A stretch of DNA of 64,000 bases. It comes from an uncultured Flavobacterium sp. Lineage in GTDB: Bacteria > Bacteroidota > Bacteroidia > Flavobacteriales > Flavobacteriaceae. The stretch's first letter is position 1; each line of letters opens with the position of its first letter. Location: contig NZ_CAMLIX010000003.1 of the NCBI RefSeq assembly GCF_946479975.1, positions 1-64,000 of the forward strand, written 5' to 3'. Of the stretch, positions 44,282-52,824 are shown piece by piece. A program made the translations under genes and the position numbers. A model generated the notes under the pieces. The model saw only the letters and a program-made list of their open reading frames with translations. It made no database searches and was not told the DNA's origin.

Positions 44282-44584
44282 TTACAAATTAGATTGAATT
44301 AATTTACTGAGTGCTTCAAAGGCACCTTCGTTACGTTTATAATAAGTCCATTGTCCAACACGTTTGGCTTCGATAAAACCAGCGCGTTGTAAAATAGACA
44401 GGTATTCGGATACTGTAGATTGTGTCAAACCAGCCTTCGCCTGAATCTGTCCAACACACACACCATGCTCAAATCCTGCATGTTCAAGCTGTCCCGGAAA
44501 GTTAATTTCGGGTTCTTTTAGCCATTCCAGCATTTGCAATCTGGATTTATTAGATAATGCTTTAAAGATTTCTATATTTTCCAT
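44282..44584 (-). CDS. ArsR-family regulator of the OYE operon
   Basis: 100 residues, winged helix of ArsR type. IFKALSNKSRLQMLEWL opens the fold, and the recognition helix is AGLTQSTVSEYLSILQRAGF. The metal motif ELCVCD is replaced by GVCVGQ with a single Cys, so metal binding of the classical kind is unlikely. Cys-based sensing of quinones or electrophiles would suit the downstream OYE gene (inference). An inverted repeat lies in its own promoter. The -7 box ends 5 bp before the start codon, so the transcript may have no leader. Confidence 0.93.
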   Translation of the reverse strand: MENIEIFKALSNKSRLQMLEWLKEPEINFPGQLEHAGFEHGVCVGQIQAKAGLTQSTVSEYLSILQRAGFIEAKRVGQWTYYKRNEGAFEALSKLIQSNL

Positions 44585-44588
44585 AGCG

Positions 44589-44619
44589 CAAATATATCGA
44601 CTTTTCCCGATATACCAAT
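44589..44619 (-). promoter_or_regulatory. Promoter of the arsR-OYE operon
   Basis: Minus strand: ATTG (44619-44616), 19-bp spacer, TATATTTG (44596-44589). The box is only 4 bp from the ATG, predicting a leaderless or near-leaderless mRNA. Confidence 0.75.
44593..44614. promoter_or_regulatory. Candidate ArsR operator
   Basis: TATATCG, 8-bp spacer, CGATATA: a perfect 7-bp inverted repeat lying between the two promoter boxes. This is where an autoregulating ArsR dimer would block RNA polymerase. Confidence 0.65.
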
Positions 44620-44741
44620 TAAGCTGAAAATATTTAGGATAATTTTGTGATTGGGGAGGACAAATTTTGAATTGAAACGAGATTTCAGTAAAGAAAATTT
44701 ATATTTGTTTTAGAATAATCTCAATTATAAATTTTAGATTG

Positions 44742-44846
44742 TTTTGTCATCTTGAGGATCGAAAGATCGCACTAGTAGCTCGACAAAGATTGGAGAATTA
44801 CTTTGAGAATTTCGTGTGAGATCCTTCGTTCCTCAGGATGACAAAA
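44742..44846. repeat. TTGTCATCCTGAGGA inverted repeat
   Basis: The 301-bp gap 44585-44885 contains the arsR promoter and this element, with no gene. Left arm TTTTGTCATCTTGAGGATCG, right arm CGTTCCTCAGGATGACAAAA, and imperfect inner complement GTGTGAGATCCTTC. The same kind of sequence recurs widely in Bacteroidota genomes as far as I recall. Confidence 0.78.
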
Positions 44847-44885
44847 AGAACATTGAGATAATAACCCCCAAATCATAACTTAATC

Positions 44886-45380
44886 ATGAAAAAAACTTTA
44901 CTTCTCACAGCATTTTTATGTTGTTTCATAACAAACACAAAAGCACAAGTTATCGGCTTAGACGTTGGTGACATTGCACCAGAAATTGATCTTCCCGATA
45001 CAAAAGGAGAAAAAATAGCACTTTCTTCTTTAAGAGGAACTTTGGTGTTAGTTGATTTTTGGGCTTCTTGGTGCGGACCGTGTATTAAAGAACAGCCATT
45101 ATTACTGAAATTACATGCTACTTATCCAGACAAATTGTCGATTTACGGAGTTTCGATGGATACCAAAAAACCAATGTGGACAGGAGCAATCGCAAAAGGA
45201 AAATTACCGTGGACAAACGTCAGTGATTTAAAATACTGGCAGTCACCAGCAGTTGCCGATTATATGCTGCAATCTGTTCCGCTAAATTTTTTACTAGATA
45301 AAAACGGAATCATCTTGGCAAAAAATATTCATGGAAAGGCGTTAGAAGATAAAATAAAAGAACTTTTAGAAGCAAAATAA
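44886..45380 (+). CDS. TlpA/ResA-type secreted thioredoxin
   Basis: 164 residues. Signal peptide 1-20 (ending TKAQ). Redoxin fold with LVDFWASWCGPCIKEQP, the active-site pair Cys63/Cys66, and the cis-Pro at SVPLNF. TlpA-like proteins reduce disulfides of periplasmic or outer-membrane partners, often haem-binding or cytochrome proteins. Nothing adjacent shows the client. It lies between two repeat-rich gaps. Confidence 0.92.
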   Translation: MKKTLLLTAFLCCFITNTKAQVIGLDVGDIAPEIDLPDTKGEKIALSSLRGTLVLVDFWASWCGPCIKEQPLLLKLHATYPDKLSIYGVSMDTKKPMWTGAIAKGKLPWTNVSDLKYWQSPAVADYMLQSVPLNFLLDKNGIILAKNIHGKALEDKIKELLEAK

Positions 45381-45388
45381 TTTTTTTT

Positions 45389-45558
45389 AACCGCAAAGAG
45401 CTCAAAGATTTTTATCTAAGATTACCTAAATAAAAAGGCAAAGTTCGCAAAGCTTTGCATAAAGCTTTGCGAACTCTTATAAATCTAAAAAAAAATCTTT
45501 GCGCTCTCTGCGTAAATTCTTAGCGTCCTTTGCGTAAATCTTTGCGCTCTTTGCGGTT
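45389..45558. repeat. AACCGCAAAGAGC inverted repeat with inner perfect hairpin
   Basis: Outer arms AACCGCAAAGAGCTCAAAG and CTTTGCGCTCTTTGCGGTT are imperfect complements. The inside holds a perfect 15-bp hairpin, AGTTCGCAAAGCTTT / AAAGCTTTGCGAACT (45442-45475, 4-nt loop), and further TTTGCG motifs. Same family as arms at 49.03, 49.7 and 59.94 kb. Confidence 0.8.
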
Positions 45559-45606
45559 TAAAAAAAAGTACAATCACGAAGATCAGACTTTTAATTTTTA
45601 ATTCTT

Positions 45607-45987
45607 TTAAAACTCTTTAATAACTTTCTTAACACCTCCAAAACTCGTTCTCAACATTTCTCTAATCTGAAACTGGGTTTTGTTTCCCGAGGCACTTTTC
45701 CAATCTTTGAGATCAAAAATATGAATTTGATCTGCGTATGGATTCGTTAAAAATGAAATTCGCGAAATTGCATATTTATAGTATTTCAGCTCTTGAGACA
45801 CATGTCGATTTGGAACCACAATTAATATGTTTTCCCATTTCAAAAAGTCTTTCGGAACATCATTTCTTTCTGTTAATCCTAAAGATTCAAAAAAAGCCGT
45901 AATCTTCTGATCATTAAGTTCGTTAATCTTATGATCGAGGGTTTTGAATTTACTTTGGAGTCTATTTTCGTTTATAATAGTACTCAT
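45607..45987 (-). CDS. Hypothetical protein, 126 residues
   Basis: Cytoplasmic, mixed alpha/beta. Begins with a helical, K/N-rich stretch (LQSKFKTLDHKINELND), then KWENILIVVPNRHVSQELKYY and ADQIHIFDLKDW, which could be beta-strands of a small domain. No motif recognised and no obvious partner; it stands alone between a repeat block and the GH2 gene. A coding call is supported by length and by the clean absence of competing frames. Confidence 0.6.
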   Translation of the reverse strand: MSTIINENRLQSKFKTLDHKINELNDQKITAFFESLGLTERNDVPKDFLKWENILIVVPNRHVSQELKYYKYAISRISFLTNPYADQIHIFDLKDWKSASGNKTQFQIREMLRTSFGGVKKVIKEF

Positions 45988-46199
45988 AATTTTCTTCGCT
46001 TTTTAATGATTTAAAAATAAAGTTACATCAAAAGAAAATAATTTTTGAATTTGAAGCCATTAGATTCATTCTAAATTTTAAAAGGTATTTTAGAACTTTA
46101 GCTATTAATGAGTTATCATCTTTTGATAAAATACTATCGAAATTCTTTCTTTAAATGCCTTATTTTTATCGCTATTTGATTTACTAACAAACCACACTT

Positions 46200-49022
46200 A
46201 TGAAAACCACCTTCGTTCAAAGAATAATTATGTCTTTTTTTCTCCTGTTTTTATTTCAGGTTTTTGCTCAAAATAAATCGGATAGAGAGTTGATTTTAAT
46301 TGATAAAGATTGGAAGTTTTCATTCGGGCATTTGTACGATACCAAAAAAGATTTCGGTCATGCCGAAGGTTATTTTTCTTACTTAACCAAAACAGGATTT
46401 GGCGACGGACCAGCCGCAAAAGACTTTGATGATCGTGCTTGGAGAAAACTTGATTTACCGCACGATTGGATTGTCGAACAGCCTTTTAGCGAAAGCGCCA
46501 GTTTCAGTCACGGATTTAAAGCTGCAGGGAAAAATTTTCCAGAAAAAAGCATAGGGTGGTACAGAAAGAAGATCACTATTCCGAATGAGGATTTAGGCAA
46601 AATTATTTCTCTAAAATTTGATGGTGTTTTTAGAAATTCAAAAGTCTTTTTTAACGGATTTTATTTAGGAACGCAAGAAAGTGGTTATAATGGTTTTGAG
46701 TATGATGTTTCTGCGTACGTTAATTATGGCGGAGAAAACACAATCGTTGTCCGCGTTGACGCCTCGATGGAAGAAGGCTGGTTTTACGAAGGCGCTGGAA
46801 TTTACAGACACGTTTATTTACAGAAAACAAATCCGATTCACGTTGTACAAAATGGAACTTATGTGACTTCAGAATTAGCAGGAAATGATGCAGTTGTGAC
46901 GGCTGATGTAAAAATTAAAAACAACGGAAAATTTAAAGGTTCGATTGAAGTCGTTCAAACCATTTTAGATAATAAAAACAAACAAGTTGCAATTTCTTCT
47001 GAAAATATCTTAGCTCCAGAATTTTATCAAACTTTAAATTACAGTTCAAAATTACGTGTAGAAAATTCGCTTTTGTGGGATCTTGATTCGCCGAATTTGT
47101 ATCAGTTAATTACAGAAATTAAAAGCGAAGGAAAAATAATTGACAGTTATAAAACTTCTTTCGGAATTAGAACAATTGAATTTAATCCGGAGCAAGGTTT
47201 TTTCCTTAACGGAAAATCGGTAAAACTAAAAGGCACAAATAATCATCAGGATCACGCCGGAATTGGAACGGCGCTTCCAGATGAAATTCAGTATTACAGA
47301 ATTCAAAAACTGAAAGAAATGGGTTCGAATGCGTATCGCTGTTCGCATCATCCGCCAACGCCTGAATTGTTAGACGCTTGCGATAAATTAGGAATGTTAG
47401 TCATTGATGAAACCCGTTTAATGGGAATTAACGATTATCATTTGAACGATTTACAGCGAATAATAGAACGTGATCGTAACCATCCAAGTATTTTCTGCTG
47501 GTCGGTTGGAAATGAAGAATGGCAGATCGAAGGCGGAATCGTTGGCGAAAGAATTACGAATATTATGCAGGATTTCAGCAAAAGCATCGATCCAACAAGA
47601 CCTGTAACCGTAGGAATCAGCAGCGGATTTAAAAGTGGGATTTCTAATGTTGTAGAAATTATGGGCTATAATTATCTTGGTAATGGCGATATTGATGCAC
47701 ACAGAAATCAGTTCAAACAACAACCAGGAATGGGAACAGAAGAAGGTTCGACATTTGCAACACGCGGCATTTATTTTACAGATGATGCTAAACATTACCA
47801 AAGTGCCTACGATAAAAAACCGAGACCAACTTTTTACAGCATTGAAGAAGGCTGGAAATTCTATGCAGAACGACCTTATTTGGCAGGAATGTTTATCTGG
47901 ACAGGATTTGATTACCGTGGCGAACCAACACCTTATGGCTGGCCGTCTGTAACTTCCTATTTCGGAATGATGGATGTCTGCGGTTTCCCGAAAGACAATG
48001 TTTTTTATCTAAAATCTTGTTGGGGAAAAGAACCTGTTTTGCACCTATTGCCACATTGGAATTGGAGCGGAATGGAAGGCAAACAAATCGACGTTTGGGC
48101 GTATTCAAATTGTGATGAAGTAGAACTTTTCTTGAACAAAAAAAGTTTAGGAAAAAAGAAAATGCAACAAAATGGACATTTAGAATGGAAAGTAAATTAC
48201 GTTCCAGGAACTTTAGAAGCCGTTGGATATAAAAATGGAAAAAAAGTACTTTCTGATATTCAAAAAACAACTGAAAAAGCAGAAAACATAAAATTGTCAT
48301 TAGATAAAGAAAATGTCTTGAAAGGAAATGTGTCTGTCGTAACCGTTGAAACTACTGATAAAAATGGTTTACACGTTCCAACGGCAAATGACGAAATTTT
48401 ATTTTCTATAAAAGGAGGAAAAATTTTAGGAGTTGGAAATGGCGATCCAACTTCGTTAGAAAGTGATCAGTTTATTGATGACATTGCGTTGGTTGCTATA
48501 AGTAATTTTAAGGAGCAGAAAGGAACTGAATCAACTCTGCCTCAGCAATTATCAAATTATTCAGAAAAAGATTGGACAGAAGCCTTTAAAGATCGAGATT
48601 ACAAAAAACAAGCGCCATCGTATATTTATAAAGGGGATTTTGAATTAAAAAATAATTCGGCTTCAAATGTGGTGAGTTTCTTTTACAAGAAAATAGGAGT
48701 AGAAACCGTAGTTTTTGTTAATGGAAATAAAGTAAATCCAAGTGCAGAAGATCATCAAAAATATATTCTAAATACATCAATTTTAAAACAAGGAAAAAAC
48801 ACGATTTACATTGCCACAACACCATTACAAAAAATAAAAGATTGGGATGTTATGAATACAGATCCCGGAATTATTCAAGTTATAACACCGGCAAAACCTT
48901 GGAGAAGAAAGCTTTTTAATGGTTATGCGCAGATTATTATTCAAAAAGAGGATAATGCGAAAGAAGTTGTTTTATCAGCTTCTGCGAAAGGATTGAAAAG
49001 TGGTGGAATTTTGGTTAAGTAG
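46200..49022 (+). CDS. Glycoside hydrolase family 2 beta-galactosidase
   Basis: 940 residues. N-terminal signal (FFLLFLFQVFAQ). GH2 sugar-binding domain (about 60-220; KLDLPHDW, DGVFRNSKVFFNG), immunoglobulin-like domain (about 220-330), and the TIM barrel (from FNPEQGFFLNGKSVKLKGTN). The acid/base Glu439 is in SVGNEEW and the nucleophile Glu514 in MGTEEGST. A C-terminal Ig/DUF4982-like and malectin-like region (about 650-940) follows. It should hydrolyse beta-galactosides (or glucuronides) in the periplasm. The gene is solitary rather than in a complete polysaccharide locus with SusCD. Confidence 0.93.
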   Translation: MKTTFVQRIIMSFFLLFLFQVFAQNKSDRELILIDKDWKFSFGHLYDTKKDFGHAEGYFSYLTKTGFGDGPAAKDFDDRAWRKLDLPHDWIVEQPFSESASFSHGFKAAGKNFPEKSIGWYRKKITIPNEDLGKIISLKFDGVFRNSKVFFNGFYLGTQESGYNGFEYDVSAYVNYGGENTIVVRVDASMEEGWFYEGAGIYRHVYLQKTNPIHVVQNGTYVTSELAGNDAVVTADVKIKNNGKFKGSIEVVQTILDNKNKQVAISSENILAPEFYQTLNYSSKLRVENSLLWDLDSPNLYQLITEIKSEGKIIDSYKTSFGIRTIEFNPEQGFFLNGKSVKLKGTNNHQDHAGIGTALPDEIQYYRIQKLKEMGSNAYRCSHHPPTPELLDACDKLGMLVIDETRLMGINDYHLNDLQRIIERDRNHPSIFCWSVGNEEWQIEGGIVGERITNIMQDFSKSIDPTRPVTVGISSGFKSGISNVVEIMGYNYLGNGDIDAHRNQFKQQPGMGTEEGSTFATRGIYFTDDAKHYQSAYDKKPRPTFYSIEEGWKFYAERPYLAGMFIWTGFDYRGEPTPYGWPSVTSYFGMMDVCGFPKDNVFYLKSCWGKEPVLHLLPHWNWSGMEGKQIDVWAYSNCDEVELFLNKKSLGKKKMQQNGHLEWKVNYVPGTLEAVGYKNGKKVLSDIQKTTEKAENIKLSLDKENVLKGNVSVVTVETTDKNGLHVPTANDEILFSIKGGKILGVGNGDPTSLESDQFIDDIALVAISNFKEQKGTESTLPQQLSNYSEKDWTEAFKDRDYKKQAPSYIYKGDFELKNNSASNVVSFFYKKIGVETVVFVNGNKVNPSAEDHQKYILNTSILKQGKNTIYIATTPLQKIKDWDVMNTDPGIIQVITPAKPWRRKLFNGYAQIIIQKEDNAKEVVLSASAKGLKSGGILVK

Positions 49023-49075
49023 TTTTTTTTAACCGCAAAGCGCAAAGAATTACGCAAGGTTCGCAAGATTTTGTG

Positions 49076-49367
49076 AATTGCGTCCAGCTTTAGCTGGATG
49101 TAAAAAATAGTGGTAAGCGAGAAAGGCTTTAGCCAAACTAATAAATGTTTGGCTAAAGCCTCTTTCGTGTCTAAATAATAAACCTCCAATTAAAATTGGA
49201 GGCAATTCAAAAAAGAATACTTTCCATATGCTATTTTCAGCTAATTTAATCGACACAGATTTGTCCTCCTGAGCGAAGTCGAAGGACACGCAAGTAACTC
49301 CACATGCAATATAATTTGAGCATATCCTTCGACTTCGCTCAGGAAGACAAAAAATGAGAAAAAAATG
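49076..49367. repeat. Composite hairpin unit A, 292 bp
   Basis: Four hairpins in order: TCCAGCTTTAGCTGGA (49083-49098); AGGCTTTAGCCAAAC / GTTTGGCTAAAGCCT, a perfect 15-bp pair (49124-49161); CCTCCAATT / AATTGGAGG (49183-49202); and TTGTCCTCCTGAGCGAAGTC with GACTTCGCTCAGGAAGACAA (about 49261-49350), 28-bp arms with two mismatches. AATTGC at the left end and GCAATT after the third hairpin give an outer pair. Confidence 0.85.
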
Positions 49368-49650
49368 AATTGCGTCCAGCTTTAGCTGGATGTAAACAAT
49401 AGTAATAAACAATACAGGCTTTAGACAAACTATTCGCAGTTAGGCTAAAGCCTCTTCTTATCTTAATTCTTTAAACCTCCAGTTAAAACTGGAGGCAATT
49501 CAAAAAAGAATACTGTCATATGCTATTTTTAGCTAATTTAATCGACACAGATTTGTCCTCCTGAGCGAAGTCGAAGGACACGTAAGTAACTCCACATGCA
49601 ATATAATTTGAGCATATCCTTCGACTTCGCTCAGGAAGACAAAAAAGAGA
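49368..49650. repeat. Composite hairpin unit B, about 283 bp
   Basis: Second tandem copy of unit A with the same four hairpins in the same order. Arms are largely conserved; the second hairpin has compensating or disruptive changes (AGGCTTTAGACAAAC / GTTAGGCTAAAGCCT). The third reads CCTCCAGTT / AACTGGAGG, a compensatory A-to-G/T-to-C pair relative to unit A. Confidence 0.85.
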
Positions 49651-49790
49651 ATAAAACTTTGCGCCTTAGCGACTTTGCGAGCATCTTTTCTCTCAAACAA
49701 AAAACTTAGCGAACTTTGCGAAAAATCTTTACGCTCTTTGCCGTTAAAATCAAAACAAAAAAATAACAAAAGAATAATGTTTGATTTTCA

Positions 49791-49798
49791 TAACTTTG
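49791..49798 (+). promoter_or_regulatory. -7 box directly before the AraC-family gene
   Basis: TAACTTTG ends only 4 bp before the ATG at 49803. If used, the mRNA would start at or within the start codon. No -33 TTTG at the right distance. Confidence 0.5.
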
Positions 49799-49802
49799 CA
49801 GG

Positions 49803-50672
49803 ATGAATACTCAAACAGAAACTCAGAATTGTGATTTTACTTCAGAATTGAAGATGAAAGGATTTAAAGTCTATCCTATAAATGGAGATTTCACTAAAGT
49901 TCCCGTTTACAGCCGAAGAGACTTTTACAAAATCTGCATCAATACAAGTAAAAGCATCATACAATATGCCGACCGCGGCATAGAAACCGACGGAACGATT
50001 CTGTTTTTCGGTAATCCGATAATTCCGTATTCTTGGGAAACGGTTTCAGAAGAATATGAGGGATATGCCTGTGTATTTACAGAAGAGTTTTTTAAAACCA
50101 AAGACCGTTCAGAAACCCTTCATGAATCGCCTTTGTTTAAAATTGGCGGAACACCAATTTTTTCTTTAACTACTGAACAAAAGTTGTTTATAGATTCTTT
50201 GTTTCAAAAAATGATCGAGGAATACGAAACAGATTATGCATTTAAAGACGATTTAATGCGCAGTTATGTCAACTTGATTATTCATGAATCAATGAAAATG
50301 CAGCCGTCGGAAAACTTCTTTAAACATAAAAATGCATCTTCTAGAATTACCTCTTTGTTTTTAGAATTACTGGAAAGACAATTTCCTATAGAAACCAAAA
50401 ACGAACCTTTAGCTTTAAAAACACCGCAAGATTACGCGCAGAGTCTTTCTGTTCACGTAAATCACCTAAATCGTTCGGTAAAAGAAGTTACAGGAAAACC
50501 AACTACTGCACATATTACAGAGCGAGTTATCAATGAAGCCAAGGCATTGTTACAGCACACTGATTGGAGTATTTCAGACATTGGTTATTCTCTCGGATTT
50601 GAATATCCGAGTTACTTTAATAATTATTTTAAAAGACTTACAGGAACGGTTCCAAAATCGCTTCGAATGTAA
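49803..50672 (+). CDS. AraC-family transcriptional regulator
   Basis: 289 residues. An N-terminal effector domain (about 1-170, cupin-like; FFGNPIIPYSWE) is followed by a C-terminal double HTH (about 190-289): YAQSLSVHVNHLNRSVKEVTG and WSISDIGYSLGFEYPSYFNNYFKRLTG, the classical AraC signature. The cupin gene and zinc alcohol dehydrogenase downstream on the same strand are its likely targets, since this regulator-cupin-ADH order is common around aldehyde reductases. A later Met at 18 is an alternative start. Confidence 0.93.
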   Translation: MNTQTETQNCDFTSELKMKGFKVYPINGDFTKVPVYSRRDFYKICINTSKSIIQYADRGIETDGTILFFGNPIIPYSWETVSEEYEGYACVFTEEFFKTKDRSETLHESPLFKIGGTPIFSLTTEQKLFIDSLFQKMIEEYETDYAFKDDLMRSYVNLIIHESMKMQPSENFFKHKNASSRITSLFLELLERQFPIETKNEPLALKTPQDYAQSLSVHVNHLNRSVKEVTGKPTTAHITERVINEAKALLQHTDWSISDIGYSLGFEYPSYFNNYFKRLTGTVPKSLRM

Positions 50673-50962
50673 ATTGTTTCATTTTCTTAATTTTTTGTTT
50701 GAATATTGTTATTTCTCGACTTTAGTATTGCAGTACATTTGTCCCGAAATAACAACGAATCATTGTAATCAGTTTTTAAAAGACTAAATAACACTTCGCA
50801 AAAGCGATTTTCAGCTTTTCTGTTTGGTTTTAAATTTTGATCATAAAAAAATATAAAATTTTTAAAGCATTAATTTAAATGAAATCTCCTTTTTAAAAGA
50901 GATTCAATGTTTTGATTTTCAATAACTTTTAAAATAAATTATTAACCAAAAACAACGCAATT

Positions 50963-51361
50963 ATGTCGACACTTTTCACTGCAGTAACCGAAGAAGGTAA
51001 AATTCCAAATACTTATATGACAGGTGAAGTGTCATATAAGAAGCAGACCAGCGAAATTCATCCTGAAAATACTGTTATCAAAGATGTTTCTTTTGAACCT
51101 GGAGCAAGAAGCAACTGGCACAGTAACACAAGTCTGCAATTAATCATTGTAACAGATGGAGTTGGATATTACCAAGAAAGAGGCGGACAAATTAACCTGA
51201 TCGAAAAAGGCAAAGTAATCACCGTTTTACCGGGCGTAGAACATTGGTACGGAGCAACTCCAAAAACAAAATATTCTCATATTTCTATTAGTACAGAAGT
51301 AGATAAAGGTTTTGGAGTGTGGCTCGAAAGCGTAACCGATGAGGAGTATAATTCTTTCTAG
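50963..51361 (+). CDS. Cupin-domain protein
   Basis: 132 residues, single cupin barrel. Motif 1 is FEPGARSNWHSNTSLQLIIVTDG with a metal-ligand His. Motif 2 is VITVLPGVEHWYGATP, with its His. The related carboxymuconolactone/cupin proteins of this length are often encoded next to AraC regulators and aldehyde reductases. It may bind a small aldehyde or metal. The 290-bp gap upstream (50673-50962) shows nothing beyond AT-rich sequence and one short imperfect palindrome. Confidence 0.9.
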   Translation: MSTLFTAVTEEGKIPNTYMTGEVSYKKQTSEIHPENTVIKDVSFEPGARSNWHSNTSLQLIIVTDGVGYYQERGGQINLIEKGKVITVLPGVEHWYGATPKTKYSHISISTEVDKGFGVWLESVTDEEYNSF

Positions 51362-51510
51362 AGATGCTAAGGTTCTAAGTTGCTGAGATTCTAAGATTTT
51401 TTCCAGTAGAATTATTTTTTGATCTAACTAAAACAATCGAAATTTATATAACTATTTGTAATTCAGTATAAATAGGTATGGTTTTCTACGCCAATTTCTC
51501 AACAGTTTTA

Positions 51511-51547
51511 ACCTGAAACTTTAAACCTGAAACTTTAAACCTGAAAC
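51511..51547. repeat. 14-bp tandem repeat, 2.6 copies
   Basis: Unit ACCTGAAACTTTAA at 51511, 51525 and a partial copy at 51539, in the leader of the alcohol dehydrogenase gene. Too short and too few units to be CRISPR. Similar low-complexity GTTTAAAGTTTAAG sequence lies at 22143. Confidence 0.85.
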
Positions 51548-51569
51548 AAAAAGCAAAAAAACAAAAAAT

Positions 51570-52622
51570 ATGGAAACAAAAAGCATAAAAGCCTTTGGTA
51601 CAGAAGCTGCCGAAGCACCTTTACAAACATTAGAGATTAAAAGAAGAGAAGTACAAGCACACGACGTAGAAATCGAGATTTTGTATTGCGGTATCTGTCA
51701 TTCAGATTTACATTCGGCTAGAAATGAATGGCATGGCACTATTTATCCAATTGTTCCCGGACATGAAATTGTGGGGAGAATTGTGAAAATTGGAGATCAC
51801 GTTAAAAACTTTAAAGTCGGCGAGTTGGCTGGAGTAGGTTGTCTTGTTGACTCTTGCAGAGAATGTGAACATTGCAAAAATGATTTAGAGCAATTCTGCG
51901 ATGAAGGAAATATTCAGACTTTTAATTCTCCTGACAAACATTTAGGCGGACAAACTTATGGTGGTTACTCTCAAAGTATTGTAGTTGATGAAAGCTTTGT
52001 ATTGCACATTTCAGATAAACTGGATTTAGCAGGAGTTGCACCTTTATTATGTGCTGGAATTACAACTTATTCTCCTTTAAAACATTGGAAAGTTGGTCCT
52101 GGTCAAAAAGTTGGTATTGTAGGTATTGGAGGTTTGGGTCATATGGGAATCAAAATAGCGAAAGCTATGGGCGCTCACGTAGTGGTTTTTACAACATCTT
52201 TGTCTAAAACTGAAGATGCAAAACGTCTTGGAGCAGATGAGGTTGTATTATCTACAGACGAAGCACAAATGGCACTGCATGCAAGAAGTTTAAACTTTAT
52301 TCTAGACTGCGTTTCGGCAGAACACAATATCGATTCATACCTAAATTTACTAAAAGTAGACGGAACATTAACTTTAGTTGGAGCGCCAATGGATCCGCTT
52401 CCTGTAACTTCTTTCAGTTTAATTTTAGGAAGAAGAAGTTTTTCTGGTTCATTAATCGGAGGAATTGCTGAAACTCAGGAAATGTTAGATTTCTGCGCCG
52501 AACATAATATTACCGCAGACATCGAATTAATTGGCATAAATGAAGTAAACGACGCTTACGAAAGATTATTAAAAGGAGATATTAAATATCGTTTTGTAAT
52601 TGATATGGAGTCTTTGAAATAG
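51570..52622 (+). CDS. Zinc-dependent NAD(P) alcohol dehydrogenase (CAD/YahK-like)
   Basis: 350 residues, medium-chain dehydrogenase. Catalytic zinc: Cys40 (CGICHSD), His65-Glu66 (VPGHE) and a third ligand Cys in LLCAGITTY. Structural zinc: Cys96, Cys99, Cys102 and Cys110. Rossmann motif GIGGLGHMG near 187. The group reduces aldehydes with NADPH (cinnamyl-alcohol-dehydrogenase-like). It follows the AraC regulator and cupin genes, consistent with a detoxification set for reactive aldehydes. Confidence 0.94.
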   Translation: METKSIKAFGTEAAEAPLQTLEIKRREVQAHDVEIEILYCGICHSDLHSARNEWHGTIYPIVPGHEIVGRIVKIGDHVKNFKVGELAGVGCLVDSCRECEHCKNDLEQFCDEGNIQTFNSPDKHLGGQTYGGYSQSIVVDESFVLHISDKLDLAGVAPLLCAGITTYSPLKHWKVGPGQKVGIVGIGGLGHMGIKIAKAMGAHVVVFTTSLSKTEDAKRLGADEVVLSTDEAQMALHARSLNFILDCVSAEHNIDSYLNLLKVDGTLTLVGAPMDPLPVTSFSLILGRRSFSGSLIGGIAETQEMLDFCAEHNITADIELIGINEVNDAYERLLKGDIKYRFVIDMESLK

Positions 52623-52745
52623 GTTCAAAGTAGCAGAGTAACAAAGGACAAAGGTTTCCAATCTTTGTATTGAAAAATCTAAGCGAAGATTAAGATACAG
52701 AAAGTAAACCTTTGAACCTATGTTCCTCTGAACCTTTGCACCTTA
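52621..52745. repeat. AGGTTCAAAG inverted repeat after the ADH gene
   Basis: Left arm GGTTCAAAGTAGCAGAGTAAC, continuing AAAGGACAAAGGTTT, pairs imperfectly with AAACCTTTGAACCTATGTTC and CTCTGAACCTTTGCACC. A related single arm is near 43133 (TTTGTCCCTCTGCCTCTTTG). Confidence 0.72.
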
Positions 52746-52756
52746 AAATAAAAAGT

Positions 52757-52794
52757 AAAACCCCTCAAGCAATTCAACTCTTGAGGGGTTTTTT
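52757..52794. terminator. Bidirectional terminator ADH / DUF4142 gene
   Basis: AAAACCCCTCAAG pairs with CTTGAGGGGTTTT, with A/T runs on both sides. Confidence 0.9.
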
Positions 52795-52824
52795 AAAAAT
52801 AAATAATAACCAATTAAATTTATT

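Larger units (their letters stand above)
49031..49748. repeat. Composite repeat locus after the GH2 gene
   Basis: The 780-bp gap 49023-49802 has no coding gene. Outer arms: AACCGCAAAGCGCAAAGAAT (49031) and TCTTTACGCTCTTTGCCGTT (49727), the family of 45.4 kb. Between them lie two tandem composite units (49076-49367 and 49368-49650). The layering suggests repeated insertion into, or duplication within, an older palindrome. Confidence 0.85.

Noticed and set aside
47893..48300. 135-codon antisense frame inside the GH2 gene
   Set aside because: Phe/Leu-rich complement of a real coding frame; no domain.
49076..49650. Insertion sequence
   Set aside because: The duplicated units contain no transposase frame; they are made of hairpins only.
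50533..50787. 84-codon frame overlapping the end of the AraC gene
   Set aside because: Shifted frame of the HTH region running into AT-rich sequence; no start signal.
51511..51547. CRISPR-like repeats
   Set aside because: Only 2.6 copies of a 14-bp unit with no spacers and no cas genes.
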